Positions 54,801 through 62,686 of a stretch of DNA of 64,000 nucleotides are shown one piece after another. The DNA lies in contig CBDCVQ010000020.1 of assembly GCA_965223165.1 (NCBI GenBank), positions 744,001 through 808,000 of the forward strand, given 5' to 3'. Within the stretch, counting starts at the first letter, position 1; every line of letters starts with the position of its first letter. This DNA comes from JABDMH01 sp965223165 (GTDB lineage: Bacteria; Bacteroidota; Bacteroidia; Chitinophagales; Saprospiraceae). The position numbers were made by a program, and so were the translations under genes. The notes under the pieces are model-generated. The model made no database searches. It worked only from the letters and a program-made list of their open reading frames with translations, and was not told the origin of the DNA.

Positions 54801-57800
54801 TGAAATAACCGGGACCATCCGAGTCTGCGACGGCGACACCACCTTGTATGCGCGGGTTAATATCGTCGACGATACGGCCTGTTTTTCTATTGCCACCGTC
54901 ACCCTGGAAGAACTCACCAGCAATCCCGCCCCGCAAGATTATGACATCACGATCTGCCCAGCGACGACATTTGATGCGTTGACATTTTTGCAGGATCAGG
55001 GATACCGAGGTGACGGCACGACGGAGCTTTATCCGATGCCCAATATGATGGGCGGCCTATTGGCCAATCCCGTGCCCTTGACTTCCTTTCCAATGGTCAT
55101 CTACTACTATGACACCATTGATCCGCCGGGTTGTGGTGTCAATGGGGCCCTCACCATTGATTCGCTGCCCGTCTCGTCGGTAGAGGCCGGCGCCGATACG
55201 GAAACATGTGGATTCGAGTGCATCGATTTGACCGCGCTGGGGGCCTCCTTTAGTGCCAATGGGTCGGGCTCGGTTCAAGCCCACTGGACATCGTCCGGTA
55301 CCGGGACCTTTGTCGAGGACAACTCCTTTGCCGGGGCCCGATTGTACTGCCCCGACTCTGCCGATGTCTTTGCCGGCATGGTTGTCCTGAGATTGGAGGT
55401 ACTTGATGACGCTTGTGGCCGGACGATAGAGGATTCTGTCACGATCACCATCGAATCGCCTTTTCCGCGATTTATCGATGAGTCAACCAATGATACAATC
55501 GACTGTACGCATCCCTTTGTCGTCGATCAAGTCAACAATGACACGTTTCCCCGATGCCGGTTGGTGGCCAACTGCGGAGATACGATCACCGCCACGGTCA
55601 TCGACTACCGCACCATTCGGGGTGATTGCGAGGACATCGTCAAGCTGATCGTCCGCACCCAACGCGTGCGATACGATAAGGTCGACTACTTCTGTATGGA
55701 CACGATATTCGTGCGCGGATTGGATTTTGATCTTTTTACCTGCCCGCCGGAGCGCGATTCTGTCTACTGTCACAGCGGATATCTGCGGGACGCCCGTGGA
55801 AATCCTTCGCCACTGGAGACCGGTGTACCTATGGCAGGCGATATTCCACTATGGCCACAGCCCAATGCCAAGTGCGACGTCCTGATCCTCTACGAGGACA
55901 AGTCCTTTGGAGGGATCTGCCCGGAGACCATCCATCGTACCTGGTGGATCAAAAACAATTGTACCGGTAGTTTTGACACCTGTGAGCAGTGGCTGATGAT
56001 CTTTGATACCATTGGACCAACGCTCGAAAAAGATATTGACAAGGCGTTGGTGGCTGATCCCGAGGACTTTCCCGGTTATGACCATCCGGTGATTCTGGTG
56101 CCGACCAGTCGACATGGCTGCGAGGGCCACACCTACATACCCCCGGTGATGGCGACCGATACATGCAATGATGTCAAGATGGTCAAGGTGAAGATCGCTG
56201 ACGTAGCCAGCGCTGTACTCACCTACAACGCATCCACGATGCAATGGGAGTCGCACGAGCAATTTAAAATACCCAGGACAGACGATCCCATCCTCGTCAT
56301 CTACGAGGCGCTGGATCTCTGTCACAACGTCACGATGGACACCTGCTATTTCTTGGTCAAGGACCTAACCAAGCCCGTCGCCATCTGCGACAAGGGTGTA
56401 AATGTGACCCTCAGCGACACGGCCGTTTGGGTGGCTGCCGACGTCTTTAATGAGGGCAGCTGGGACAATTGTGGGATCAATCTGGTGCTGGCACGACGTG
56501 CCGACTGGGCAACCGCGTGTGGCGTAGATCTCTGTGACGACATCGAGTATTATTGCTCCACCGAGCATCACGACACGATCTGGTCGGCAAGACTCCATCC
56601 GGACAAACACGAGAACCCGATTGAGGCCCACTACTATGAAACCCTGCGCTGGTTATGTGAAGATGGGCAAGACTGCAACTCCCTGGTCATCGGTGGCTGG
56701 TGGTATGATCTGATGAAGCATGCCACATTGGAGTGCGTAGATCACCCTTATCCGGTCGACGATCGATACTTTGAGCAGATATGGAAGGATGCGACCTTGG
56801 ACTGTACGGGTGACGACAATTATGCCGCCTCCCTATGCATAGACATGCGTTTTCATGCCAATCTCAACCAACCCACCCTTGCTGGGCCGTTGTTGTCCGA
56901 CAGTGAGCAAAACCTCAAGGATGTATACAAACAGATCGGGGGTGGCTGGTCGAAGAAGGTGCCTTTCTGCTGCGACGATGCTTGTACCAATGTGATGGTG
57001 GAGCTCCTGGTGATGGACTACTGGTGCAACTGGAGTAAATGCTGGACCATGGTATATGTGGAAGATAAAACACCACCGGTGGTCGTATCAGAATTGTTTG
57101 ACCTCAGCATAAGCTGCACGAGCTATCAGCAGTTTTACGAAGACGCAGTCAAGCAGGCACAGGATGGGGATTTTGTCGCCATCGACAGTCTGCTGGGAGG
57201 ATTTGACAAGGTGATGTACGATGAATATGACAATCTGCCGGAGAAGACCCCGTATTCTGTTTATGATGTGCGCTGTGATTCGGTACTGATTGAAAAAGAC
57301 AGCCTGCACTATGATGAGCATCTGGGCTATGTCTGGAAGACCTACCGTCACTACGAGGCCATCTTTGACACCACGACGAGCAAACGATATCGGGGTCAGG
57401 TGGCTGACGATTGTGGTCTGATCTGCATCGAGGACAAGCCGTGGGTCAGTCTCGACGAGTGTGGCAATGGTTTTATCAAACGTGTATTTCACTTTGTCGG
57501 CCAATGTGAAATTGATGCGGAGGGACATCATGTGGACACCTTGACACGGCACCAGACGATCTGGATCACGAGCGACTGTGATATTTCCAAATCCATGTTC
57601 GCCCTACCGGAAGACGTCATCCTGCAGAGCTGCGGATTGGACTATGCGGACGATGGCAGCGGCAACGCATCCGGAGCGGCGGATCCCATCTACACGGGCA
57701 AACCGGAGTACATCTTTGACGATCATTGCCGGCAGATAGGGATCGGCTACTACGATCGAGTATTCCGCATAGTGGGCGGTGATGAAGCCTGCTACAAGAT

Positions 57801-59796
57801 CATCCGGACCTGGTGCTTTGCAGATTGGTGTGCATTGGGAGAAACACCTGTCACAGCCAAATGGTGGTTTGACAAGAAGTATGAAGGCAAATATTTCTCC
57901 TGCGTTCAGAAGATCATCCTTTTTGACACGATACCTCCCACCTGTACGTTGGACATACCCGACCGGATCGAAGTACCCGGCTGCTACTACACGCTGGACA
58001 CGGAGGTGGATGTAAAGGATGAATGTGGCGTGCTGGAGTATCGATGGGAGTTGATCGATGACAAACAGGAACTGGTCATTGCCTCCTATGGCTCCACGCT
58101 CGACAGGGATACGACCGGATCTATACCGATCAAGGTAAAAGACTTGGGCGCCGGTAACTATACACTGAAAATGGTCATCACCGATGACTGTCGAAACGAG
58201 CAGGTGTGCAAGAAGTCCTTTATAGTGGTCGCCAGCAAGAAGCCCACCCCTATTTGCGTGTCTCTATTGACGCTCAACCTCAATCCCATGGATCGCAACA
58301 ACGACGGGGTGATAGACACGGCGATGGGCACGGTCTGGGCAGACGAATTCAACGCAAGTAGTGCTGCGCCTTGCGGCAGTGATCCGGCGAATTTGTCCTT
58401 TAGGCTGGAGCGCCTCAACGAGAACGAGCCAGCATTGCCACCCAGCACGGCCACCAGCATGACCTTCGGATGTGCAGACATCGGGCCGCAAGTGCTGCGC
58501 ATGTACGTACTCTCTGAAAATGGCGATTGGGACTTTTGTGAGGTGATCCTAGTGGTACAGGACAACAACGGTGGATGCGACGACCTTGGCGAGCCAACGG
58601 TGGGGACGATAGACGGATTGATCACGACGGAAATCTACCAAGTGATCCACGGAGTGCGCGTGGAAGTGGAGAATCCCACAGGTGGCTTGATGATGTCGGC
58701 CAACCAGGTAGCGGGTTCGTACCGGTTTGATCTATCTGTCGGCCAAGAGGCATACCTGAAGCCCAGCAAGGAATCCAGCTATGTCAATGGCGTTTCCACA
58801 CGTGATTTGATCCAAATTCAGAAGCACATTTTGGGCAAAGAAACCCTTGACTCCTGGCACAAAGAGCAGGCCGCGGATGCCAGTGGAGACGGGAGGATCT
58901 CTGCGATTGATCTCATCCAGTTGAGGAGGTTAATCCTAGGCAAGATCGATCAGCTGCCGAATGTGGCCAGTTGGCGTTTCTTCAATCAGATCGATCGCTC
59001 GGAGTCTTACCACATCAATCCCATGGAGGAACGCATGCGAGTGGACTTCATCGGGGTCAAGACAGGCGATGTCAATCTAGACAGCGATCCTGCCCTTAGA
59101 GCACCTAGGTCGAGGGAAGCCATGGTGATGACCCTGGAGGATCAGCTCTTGCACGCGGGTCAGAGCTATGAGATTCCTGTGCGCGCCACAGACCTGGCCG
59201 GCATTCAGGGTTTTCAGTTTACGTTGGAAGTGGCAAGGAATTTGGTTTTACTACAGGAGGTACGGGTCAACTCGACCGTCGGCCTGACCAAGGAAAGCTT
59301 TAATCTAGACCACATGGATGAAGGATGGCTGACCACATCATGGATCGATCCCGACTTTGGCGCGGGTTCCATTCCGAAAGGTACAATCCTGTTTACCTTG
59401 GTGTTGCAAGCCGAGCAGGAAGGCAGGCTCAGTGATTTGATAACGATCAATGGTAGTCGAACCGCAGCGGAGGCTTATCTCAGTCAGGTGGATCTCAATA
59501 TCGCCCTCGCCTTTACACGGGCAAAAGAGGGAACATTTAGCGTCCACCAAAACCGTCCGAATCCATTTCACCGGGAAACCGCGATTGACTTCGAGCTTCC
59601 GGAAGCTACCGATGTAGACATTCGCATTTTTGATGTCACAGGCAGGCCCATTGTACACACATCCGGCTTTTATGCGAAGGGACAGCATACCTGGAGCTTA
59701 CAGGCCAAGGATCTACCGACAGCCGGGGTGTACTATTATCAGGTGGCCACCTCCCAGCAATCGGCGATCCGAAAGATGATACTGATGAGTAGATAA
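51850..59796 (+). CDS. Giant multidomain secreted protein (SdrD-like, malectin-like, dockerin, cohesin-like, T9SS)
   Basis: The 2648-residue product starts with a signal peptide (LLPFFLLSSAISYA). Residues about 27-115 form an SdrD-B-like Ig domain (FHDTDNDGIQDPTE). About 350-510 contain a malectin-like segment (ITVTFSVEATGGTLDLEF). A second SdrD-B domain lies at about 805-940 (NFLWCDANGNGIQDP). Long cysteine-rich Ig/HYR-like repeats follow to about 2270 (IFDTIGPT, EDKTPPVVVS, LFDTIPPTC). Residues about 2317-2374 hold paired dockerin loops (DLIQIQKHILG, DASGDGRISAIDLIQLRRLILG), then a cohesin-like beta domain (about 2430-2550), and a T9SS type A signal (about 2565-2648: NRPNPFHRETAIDF, GVYYYQV, KMILM). 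It should be exported and surface-bound. A strong terminator follows. Confidence 0.88.
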   Translation: MNTSSRGKVWRYLLPFFLLSSAISYAEIVVKTFHDTDNDGIQDPTELLITGLSVQGFDELGQSYPFLEDGSGIFILEVAPSRLRIEVTGYTHDLQPGISGPTSVFFAEDGDVILVPVITEAELDLAQLDILVPCYEKGAAEDKGQSPAFVSFPYTASGVAQQYGGAGPNPNVDATIAQIGSTWGVAFQSQRQRAFAATVLKRHVGLGPGGPGAVYTLDYTAPSPTVDHFDLQGFQPSVGPSIDLGAINRNVVSGVIDGTKPYALSTITEAINRASYDIDAFDKIGKFGYGDIDLTEDEKQLWLVNLKQRSLIAFDVNTGQVNVTAASLQHYLIDDMANLPSVEFRYMKCINAGSNSNLNGAESFTDPNGMAWDRNKYTSSGVGDYRDYSVANTLVEADGTSQDKLYHTYRKGAFTYQIPIPKDETYQVTLHFAEPANYQAGDRIFDVLAENAVVLDDFDIVATAGANKTAITVTFSVEATGGTLDLEFDPELGNQVTQAIVAGIKVEGESMMTSGMLRPWGLSFHDGRGYLGLISDASFSQSRDHLFGWVMSFDPSNMAAGFREEVAFPLNYPRERASNADDDAPQPLRTAAWLPWASSWEDTHIPLENEQLSVQNGLLCSYPQPIISDINFTEDGSMIIALMDRWAHQTGYLNYSTVLDNQTLIIGYASGDLVKAFKLQNSQYQLEASNMDDGIYYRDDDGPSYDGEFFYEDSYQALDAVHHGELVTGGTAILPGTSEVAVTVYNPIETALAYFEFAGVYTQGLHFYNTETGTKNRGYLFVDQYNIGKANGLGDMEFALSAPTGEVGNFLWCDANGNGIQDPTEYGIAGIELVLHDKENSLQILDQTTSDQDGEYIFGNLLPDHCYEIRVDLSQLSALGYSGLTAPLQMGGNPLADSDADPSMVPGFAVIMFCTDAQGTNRHDLDLGFGGPRALDVSKAACEDLMGCASFDLSVVADCVDTTGVNEVRFYPRFEDADSMITSAEITGTIRVCDGDTTLYARVNIVDDTACFSIATVTLEELTSNPAPQDYDITICPATTFDALTFLQDQGYRGDGTTELYPMPNMMGGLLANPVPLTSFPMVIYYYDTIDPPGCGVNGALTIDSLPVSSVEAGADTETCGFECIDLTALGASFSANGSGSVQAHWTSSGTGTFVEDNSFAGARLYCPDSADVFAGMVVLRLEVLDDACGRTIEDSVTITIESPFPRFIDESTNDTIDCTHPFVVDQVNNDTFPRCRLVANCGDTITATVIDYRTIRGDCEDIVKLIVRTQRVRYDKVDYFCMDTIFVRGLDFDLFTCPPERDSVYCHSGYLRDARGNPSPLETGVPMAGDIPLWPQPNAKCDVLILYEDKSFGGICPETIHRTWWIKNNCTGSFDTCEQWLMIFDTIGPTLEKDIDKALVADPEDFPGYDHPVILVPTSRHGCEGHTYIPPVMATDTCNDVKMVKVKIADVASAVLTYNASTMQWESHEQFKIPRTDDPILVIYEALDLCHNVTMDTCYFLVKDLTKPVAICDKGVNVTLSDTAVWVAADVFNEGSWDNCGINLVLARRADWATACGVDLCDDIEYYCSTEHHDTIWSARLHPDKHENPIEAHYYETLRWLCEDGQDCNSLVIGGWWYDLMKHATLECVDHPYPVDDRYFEQIWKDATLDCTGDDNYAASLCIDMRFHANLNQPTLAGPLLSDSEQNLKDVYKQIGGGWSKKVPFCCDDACTNVMVELLVMDYWCNWSKCWTMVYVEDKTPPVVVSELFDLSISCTSYQQFYEDAVKQAQDGDFVAIDSLLGGFDKVMYDEYDNLPEKTPYSVYDVRCDSVLIEKDSLHYDEHLGYVWKTYRHYEAIFDTTTSKRYRGQVADDCGLICIEDKPWVSLDECGNGFIKRVFHFVGQCEIDAEGHHVDTLTRHQTIWITSDCDISKSMFALPEDVILQSCGLDYADDGSGNASGAADPIYTGKPEYIFDDHCRQIGIGYYDRVFRIVGGDEACYKIIRTWCFADWCALGETPVTAKWWFDKKYEGKYFSCVQKIILFDTIPPTCTLDIPDRIEVPGCYYTLDTEVDVKDECGVLEYRWELIDDKQELVIASYGSTLDRDTTGSIPIKVKDLGAGNYTLKMVITDDCRNEQVCKKSFIVVASKKPTPICVSLLTLNLNPMDRNNDGVIDTAMGTVWADEFNASSAAPCGSDPANLSFRLERLNENEPALPPSTATSMTFGCADIGPQVLRMYVLSENGDWDFCEVILVVQDNNGGCDDLGEPTVGTIDGLITTEIYQVIHGVRVEVENPTGGLMMSANQVAGSYRFDLSVGQEAYLKPSKESSYVNGVSTRDLIQIQKHILGKETLDSWHKEQAADASGDGRISAIDLIQLRRLILGKIDQLPNVASWRFFNQIDRSESYHINPMEERMRVDFIGVKTGDVNLDSDPALRAPRSREAMVMTLEDQLLHAGQSYEIPVRATDLAGIQGFQFTLEVARNLVLLQEVRVNSTVGLTKESFNLDHMDEGWLTTSWIDPDFGAGSIPKGTILFTLVLQAEQEGRLSDLITINGSRTAAEAYLSQVDLNIALAFTRAKEGTFSVHQNRPNPFHRETAIDFELPEATDVDIRIFDVTGRPIVHTSGFYAKGQHTWSLQAKDLPTAGVYYYQVATSQQSAIRKMILMSR

Positions 59797-59829
59797 AGAA
59801 TTTTGTTCAAGGTGATTAGTTTTGGGGAC

Positions 59830-59869
59830 GGCAGATCTTTTTAGGAAACGAGATCTGCCTCCTTTTTTT
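59830..59869 (+). terminator. Intrinsic terminator after the giant gene
   Basis: GGCAGATCT (59830-59838) pairs perfectly with AGATCTGCC (59851-59859) across a 12-base loop and is followed by TCC and seven T. It stops the transcript ending at 59796. Confidence 0.88.
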
Positions 59870-60201
59870 GTTGGGGGTCGTCGGCATAATGGCCATTGAG
59901 TCAGTTTCGTCGGTTAACTCCCGTGTAGAGACAATAATTGGTAATAATTGTGGGAAGAACCGCTCTCCTTTGATTCAGATGCCATAAAACGGCAGGGCGG
60001 GAAGCTGAGAGACGACCGAGCTCGGTAATGCTTCAGATAAGTCCCCACGCTCGGCAGGACCTTGTTGAAATCTGGTTGCCTGTCGCCGAAAGATCATCCG
60101 ATAAGCTCTTTTTGACTCTCGCGACGAAAACTCCAACGCTCAATCCGGGTTAAATCTCATTTACAAGACATTCCTTCTTACCTTTGGCCCACGCCCAAAT
60201 C
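59870..60201. other. Intergenic region upstream of tRNA-Ser
   Basis: No gene found on either strand. It must carry the tRNA promoter; I could not assign a convincing Bacteroidota -33/-7 pair. A short direct repeat AATAATTGGTAATAATT lies at about 59933. Nothing else stands out. Confidence 0.55.
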
Positions 60202-60288
60202 GGAGGAGTGCCGGAGTGGTCGAACGGGCCGCACTCGAAATGCGGTGTACTGGCAACGGTACCGGGGGTTCGAATCCCTCCTCCTCCG
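60202..60288 (+). tRNA. tRNA-Ser (anticodon CGA)
   Basis: The 7-bp acceptor stem GGAGGAG (60202-60208) pairs with CTCCTCC (60281-60287), with G at 60288 as discriminator. The D-arm region GCCGGAGTGGTCGAACGGGCC, the anticodon stem CCGCA/TGCGG with loop CTCGAAA (anticodon CGA), a long class II variable arm and the T-loop GGTTCGAATCC are all present. It ends in GCA, so the CCA is probably added post-transcriptionally. It decodes UCG. Confidence 0.95.
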
Positions 60289-60304
60289 CAAGTGTCTAAG
60301 TGGT

Positions 60305-60327
60305 CCCGCCAAATGGCGGGATTTTTT
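60305..60327 (+). terminator. Terminator of tRNA-Ser (first of four copies)
   Basis: CCCGCC-AAAT-GGCGGG followed by ATTTTTTG, directly downstream of the tRNA. Equivalent hairpins are at 60472-60494 (AAAT loop), 60640-60660 (ACA loop) and 60806-60826 (CCCGC/GCGGG). Confidence 0.88.
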
Positions 60328-60376
60328 GTTGGAGCCCAGTCGACTCAAGCTTGCTTGAAGGAGACAGGGCGGAGAC

Positions 60377-60397
60377 AAAAAAGTAGCCCGAAGGGCC
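60377..60397 (-). terminator. Minus-strand terminator in unit 1 (one per unit)
   Basis: On the minus strand GCCC-TTC-GGGC followed by TACTTTTTTG. Units 3 and 4 carry the same hairpin followed by TCTTTTTTTG. It points leftwards, towards the plus-strand terminator of the same unit. Confidence 0.75.
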
Positions 60398-61042
60398 ACT
60401 TAGACACTTGCTGGTCCCCCCTTCAGGGATCGCGACAGCAATCCCTCCTCCTCCGCAAGTGTCTAAGTGGTCCCGCCAAATGGCGGGATTTTTTGTTGGA
60501 GCCCAGTCGACTCAAGCTTGCTTGAAGGAGACAGGGCGGAGACAAAAAAGTAGCCCGAAGGGCCACTTAGACACTTGCTGGTCCCCCCCTCTAGGGATCG
60601 CGACAGCAATCCCTCCTCCTCCGCAAGTGTCTAAGTGGTCCCGCCACAGGCGGGATTTTTTGTCGGAGCACAGCCCTCAAGCTTGCTTGATAGGGCTGGG
60701 TGGAGACAAAAAAAGAGCCCGAAGGGCGGCCAACTTCCTTTGCTAGGTTTCCCCTCTAGGGATCGCGACAGCAATCCCTCCTCCTCCGCAAATGTCTAAG
60801 TGGTCCCGCGACAGGCGGGATTTTTTGTTGGAGCACAACCCTCAAGCTTGCCTGACAGGGCTGGGTGGAGACAAAAAAAGAGCCCGAAGGGCGGCCAACT
60901 TCCTTTGCTGGTCCCCTCCCAGGGATCGCGCAGCAATCCCTCCTTTGTCGAGTAGGTAGAACCTCGGACAGGCGCCTTTGCACGAAGCATTTTATTCGAT
61001 ATATTGCCAATAGCGATCTTGCTATCTGGACTCCCTCATCTC

Positions 61043-62674
61043 ATGTACGACTTTATCATTATTGGTGGAGGCTCTGCCGGATCGGTACTTGCACGTCACT
61101 TGAGTAAAGATCCCAGTCATCAGGTCTTGGTCCTGGAAGCTGGCAGGCCCGACTACGCCCTTGACTTTCGCCTCCACATGCCTGCGGCCCTCAGCTATCC
61201 GCTCAACGGTCGCTTTTACAACTGGGGTTATGAAAGTGATCCCGAACCATACATGAACAATCGCCGCATCGCCCAGCCTCGAGGCAAGGTTTTAGGCGGC
61301 TCGAGCAGCATCAATGGCATGATTTGGATCCGAGGCAATCAGCTTGACTTTGACAAATGGGCGCAAGTCGAAGGGTTGGAGGAGTGGAGCTATGCGCATT
61401 GCCTGCCGTATTTCAAGCGCCTGGAACACCGTCTGATTGGAGGAGACCGCTACCGGGGTGATCAAGGACCACTCTATCTCACCACTCCCAAGTGCGAAAA
61501 CCCTCTCTTCCAAGCATTCTTTAAAGCAGTGCAAGAAGCCGGCTATGCATTGACGGAGGATGTGAATGGAGCCAAGCAAGAGGGCTTTGGAGCCTTCGAC
61601 CAGACCATCTATCGGGGACGACGATTCAGCGCCGCCCAGGCCTACATCCATCCGGTGAAGCATCGAAAGAATCTATCCATTGCCACCCGTACTACCGTCA
61701 CCCGCATCCTTTTTGAGGGTACCAAAGCCATCGGGGTGGAAACCGTGGGTCGACGAGGCAATAGGAAATTCATTGGCCACCAAATTATCTGTTGTGGAGG
61801 AGCCATCAATTCGCCGGCTCTGCTGCAGCTCTCTGGCATTGGCAATGCTGATCATCTTCGTCCGCTAGGGATACCGGTCATTCAGGATCTGCCAGGCGTC
61901 GGCGAAAACCTGCAGGATCATCTGGAAGTCTACGTGCAATGGGCGTGCGCGAAGCCCGTGAGCCTTTATCCAATGCTCAGCCCGTGGAGGGCACCCAAGA
62001 TCGGTTTTGATTGGCTGTTTCGCAGAAAGGGAGTAGGCACGTCCAATCACTTTGAAGCAGGAGGATTCGTGCGAAGCAACGACCAGGTCAAATATCCAAA
62101 CCTGCAGTTTCACTTTCTTCCCTTGGCCATCCGCTATGATGGTACATCACCAGGTTCCGGCCATGGATTCCAACTTCATGTGGGTCCCATGAACACCGAT
62201 GTGCGTGGTGCTGTGAAGATTAGATCATCCGATGCAAGAGAATATCCAAGCATCCTATTTAATTATCTTTCGACCAAACAGGAACGAAGGGAGTGGTGTG
62301 AAGCCATCCGCTGCGCGCGCCACCTCATCGGTATGCCTGCCTTTGACGAATTTCGTGGAGAAGAGCTATCTCCGGGCGAACATGCGGTCACCGACGAAGA
62401 AATCCTCGACTTCGTTGCAAGAGAAGGTGAAAGTGCATACCACCCCAGCTGCACTTGTGCGATGGGTTATGATTCGACTGCAGTGGTCAACTCCTCACTG
62501 CAGGTGCATGGGCTTTCAAATCTATGGGTGGTGGATGCATCTGTCATGCCATTTATCACAAATGGTAATATCTACGCCCCGACGATGATGATCGCAGAGA
62601 AGGCAGCGGATCTGATTTTGGGCAGGACGCCTCTTTCTCCCACTGAGGTGAAAGAGGATGCGTGTAAAGAATAA
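61043..62674 (+). CDS. betA: Choline dehydrogenase (GMC oxidoreductase)
   Basis: A 543-residue FAD enzyme that oxidises choline to betaine aldehyde. ATG 61043 opens directly into the FAD-binding DFIIIGGGSAGSVLARHLS and LVLEAGRPD. GMC signatures follow: PRGKVLGGSSSINGMIWIRGN, YALTEDVNGAKQEGFGAFDQT, FSAAQAYIHPV, GGAINSPALLQLSGIG, LPGVGENLQDHLEVYVQ and the catalytic His region YHPSCTCAMGYD, LWVVDASVMPFITNGN. The pattern DVNGxxQEGFG and co-location with an aldehyde dehydrogenase 12 bp downstream favour BetA over other GMC enzymes. The product pathway supplies glycine betaine, an osmoprotectant. No betI-type regulator is visible. Confidence 0.92.
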   Translation: MYDFIIIGGGSAGSVLARHLSKDPSHQVLVLEAGRPDYALDFRLHMPAALSYPLNGRFYNWGYESDPEPYMNNRRIAQPRGKVLGGSSSINGMIWIRGNQLDFDKWAQVEGLEEWSYAHCLPYFKRLEHRLIGGDRYRGDQGPLYLTTPKCENPLFQAFFKAVQEAGYALTEDVNGAKQEGFGAFDQTIYRGRRFSAAQAYIHPVKHRKNLSIATRTTVTRILFEGTKAIGVETVGRRGNRKFIGHQIICCGGAINSPALLQLSGIGNADHLRPLGIPVIQDLPGVGENLQDHLEVYVQWACAKPVSLYPMLSPWRAPKIGFDWLFRRKGVGTSNHFEAGGFVRSNDQVKYPNLQFHFLPLAIRYDGTSPGSGHGFQLHVGPMNTDVRGAVKIRSSDAREYPSILFNYLSTKQERREWCEAIRCARHLIGMPAFDEFRGEELSPGEHAVTDEEILDFVAREGESAYHPSCTCAMGYDSTAVVNSSLQVHGLSNLWVVDASVMPFITNGNIYAPTMMIAEKAADLILGRTPLSPTEVKEDACKE

Positions 62675-62686
62675 TAAGTCAGCCAA

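Larger units (their letters stand above)
60273..60944. repeat. Tandem array of tRNA-Ser 3'-end-derived units with opposed terminators
   Basis: The 18-base segment AATCCCTCCTCCTCCGCA, the 3' end of tRNA-Ser, recurs at 60273 (in the tRNA), 60440, 60608, 60773 (last copy AATCCCTCCTCCTCCGCA again) and, shortened, at 60935: spacings of 167, 168, 165 and 162. Each unit continues with AAGTGTCTAAGTGG (or close), a plus-strand terminator (CCCGCC-loop-GGCGGG and T-run), a short hairpin region, and a minus-strand terminator (GCCCTTCGGGC then T-run on that strand). In units 1 and 2 AAGTGTCTAAGTGG is mirrored by CCACTTAGACACTT, giving a 14-bp long-range stem. Units 3 and 4 have a different right arm. Confidence 0.92.

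Noticed and set aside
60408..60746. Plus-strand frame of 112 codons within the tRNA array
   Set aside because: It repeats itself because the DNA does and runs through terminator hairpins; no start site or family.
60289..60944. Additional tRNA genes or a CRISPR-like array
   Set aside because: Units contain only the last 18 bases of tRNA-Ser, so no tRNA can fold; the ~165-bp unit is almost wholly conserved, with no spacer-like unique segments.
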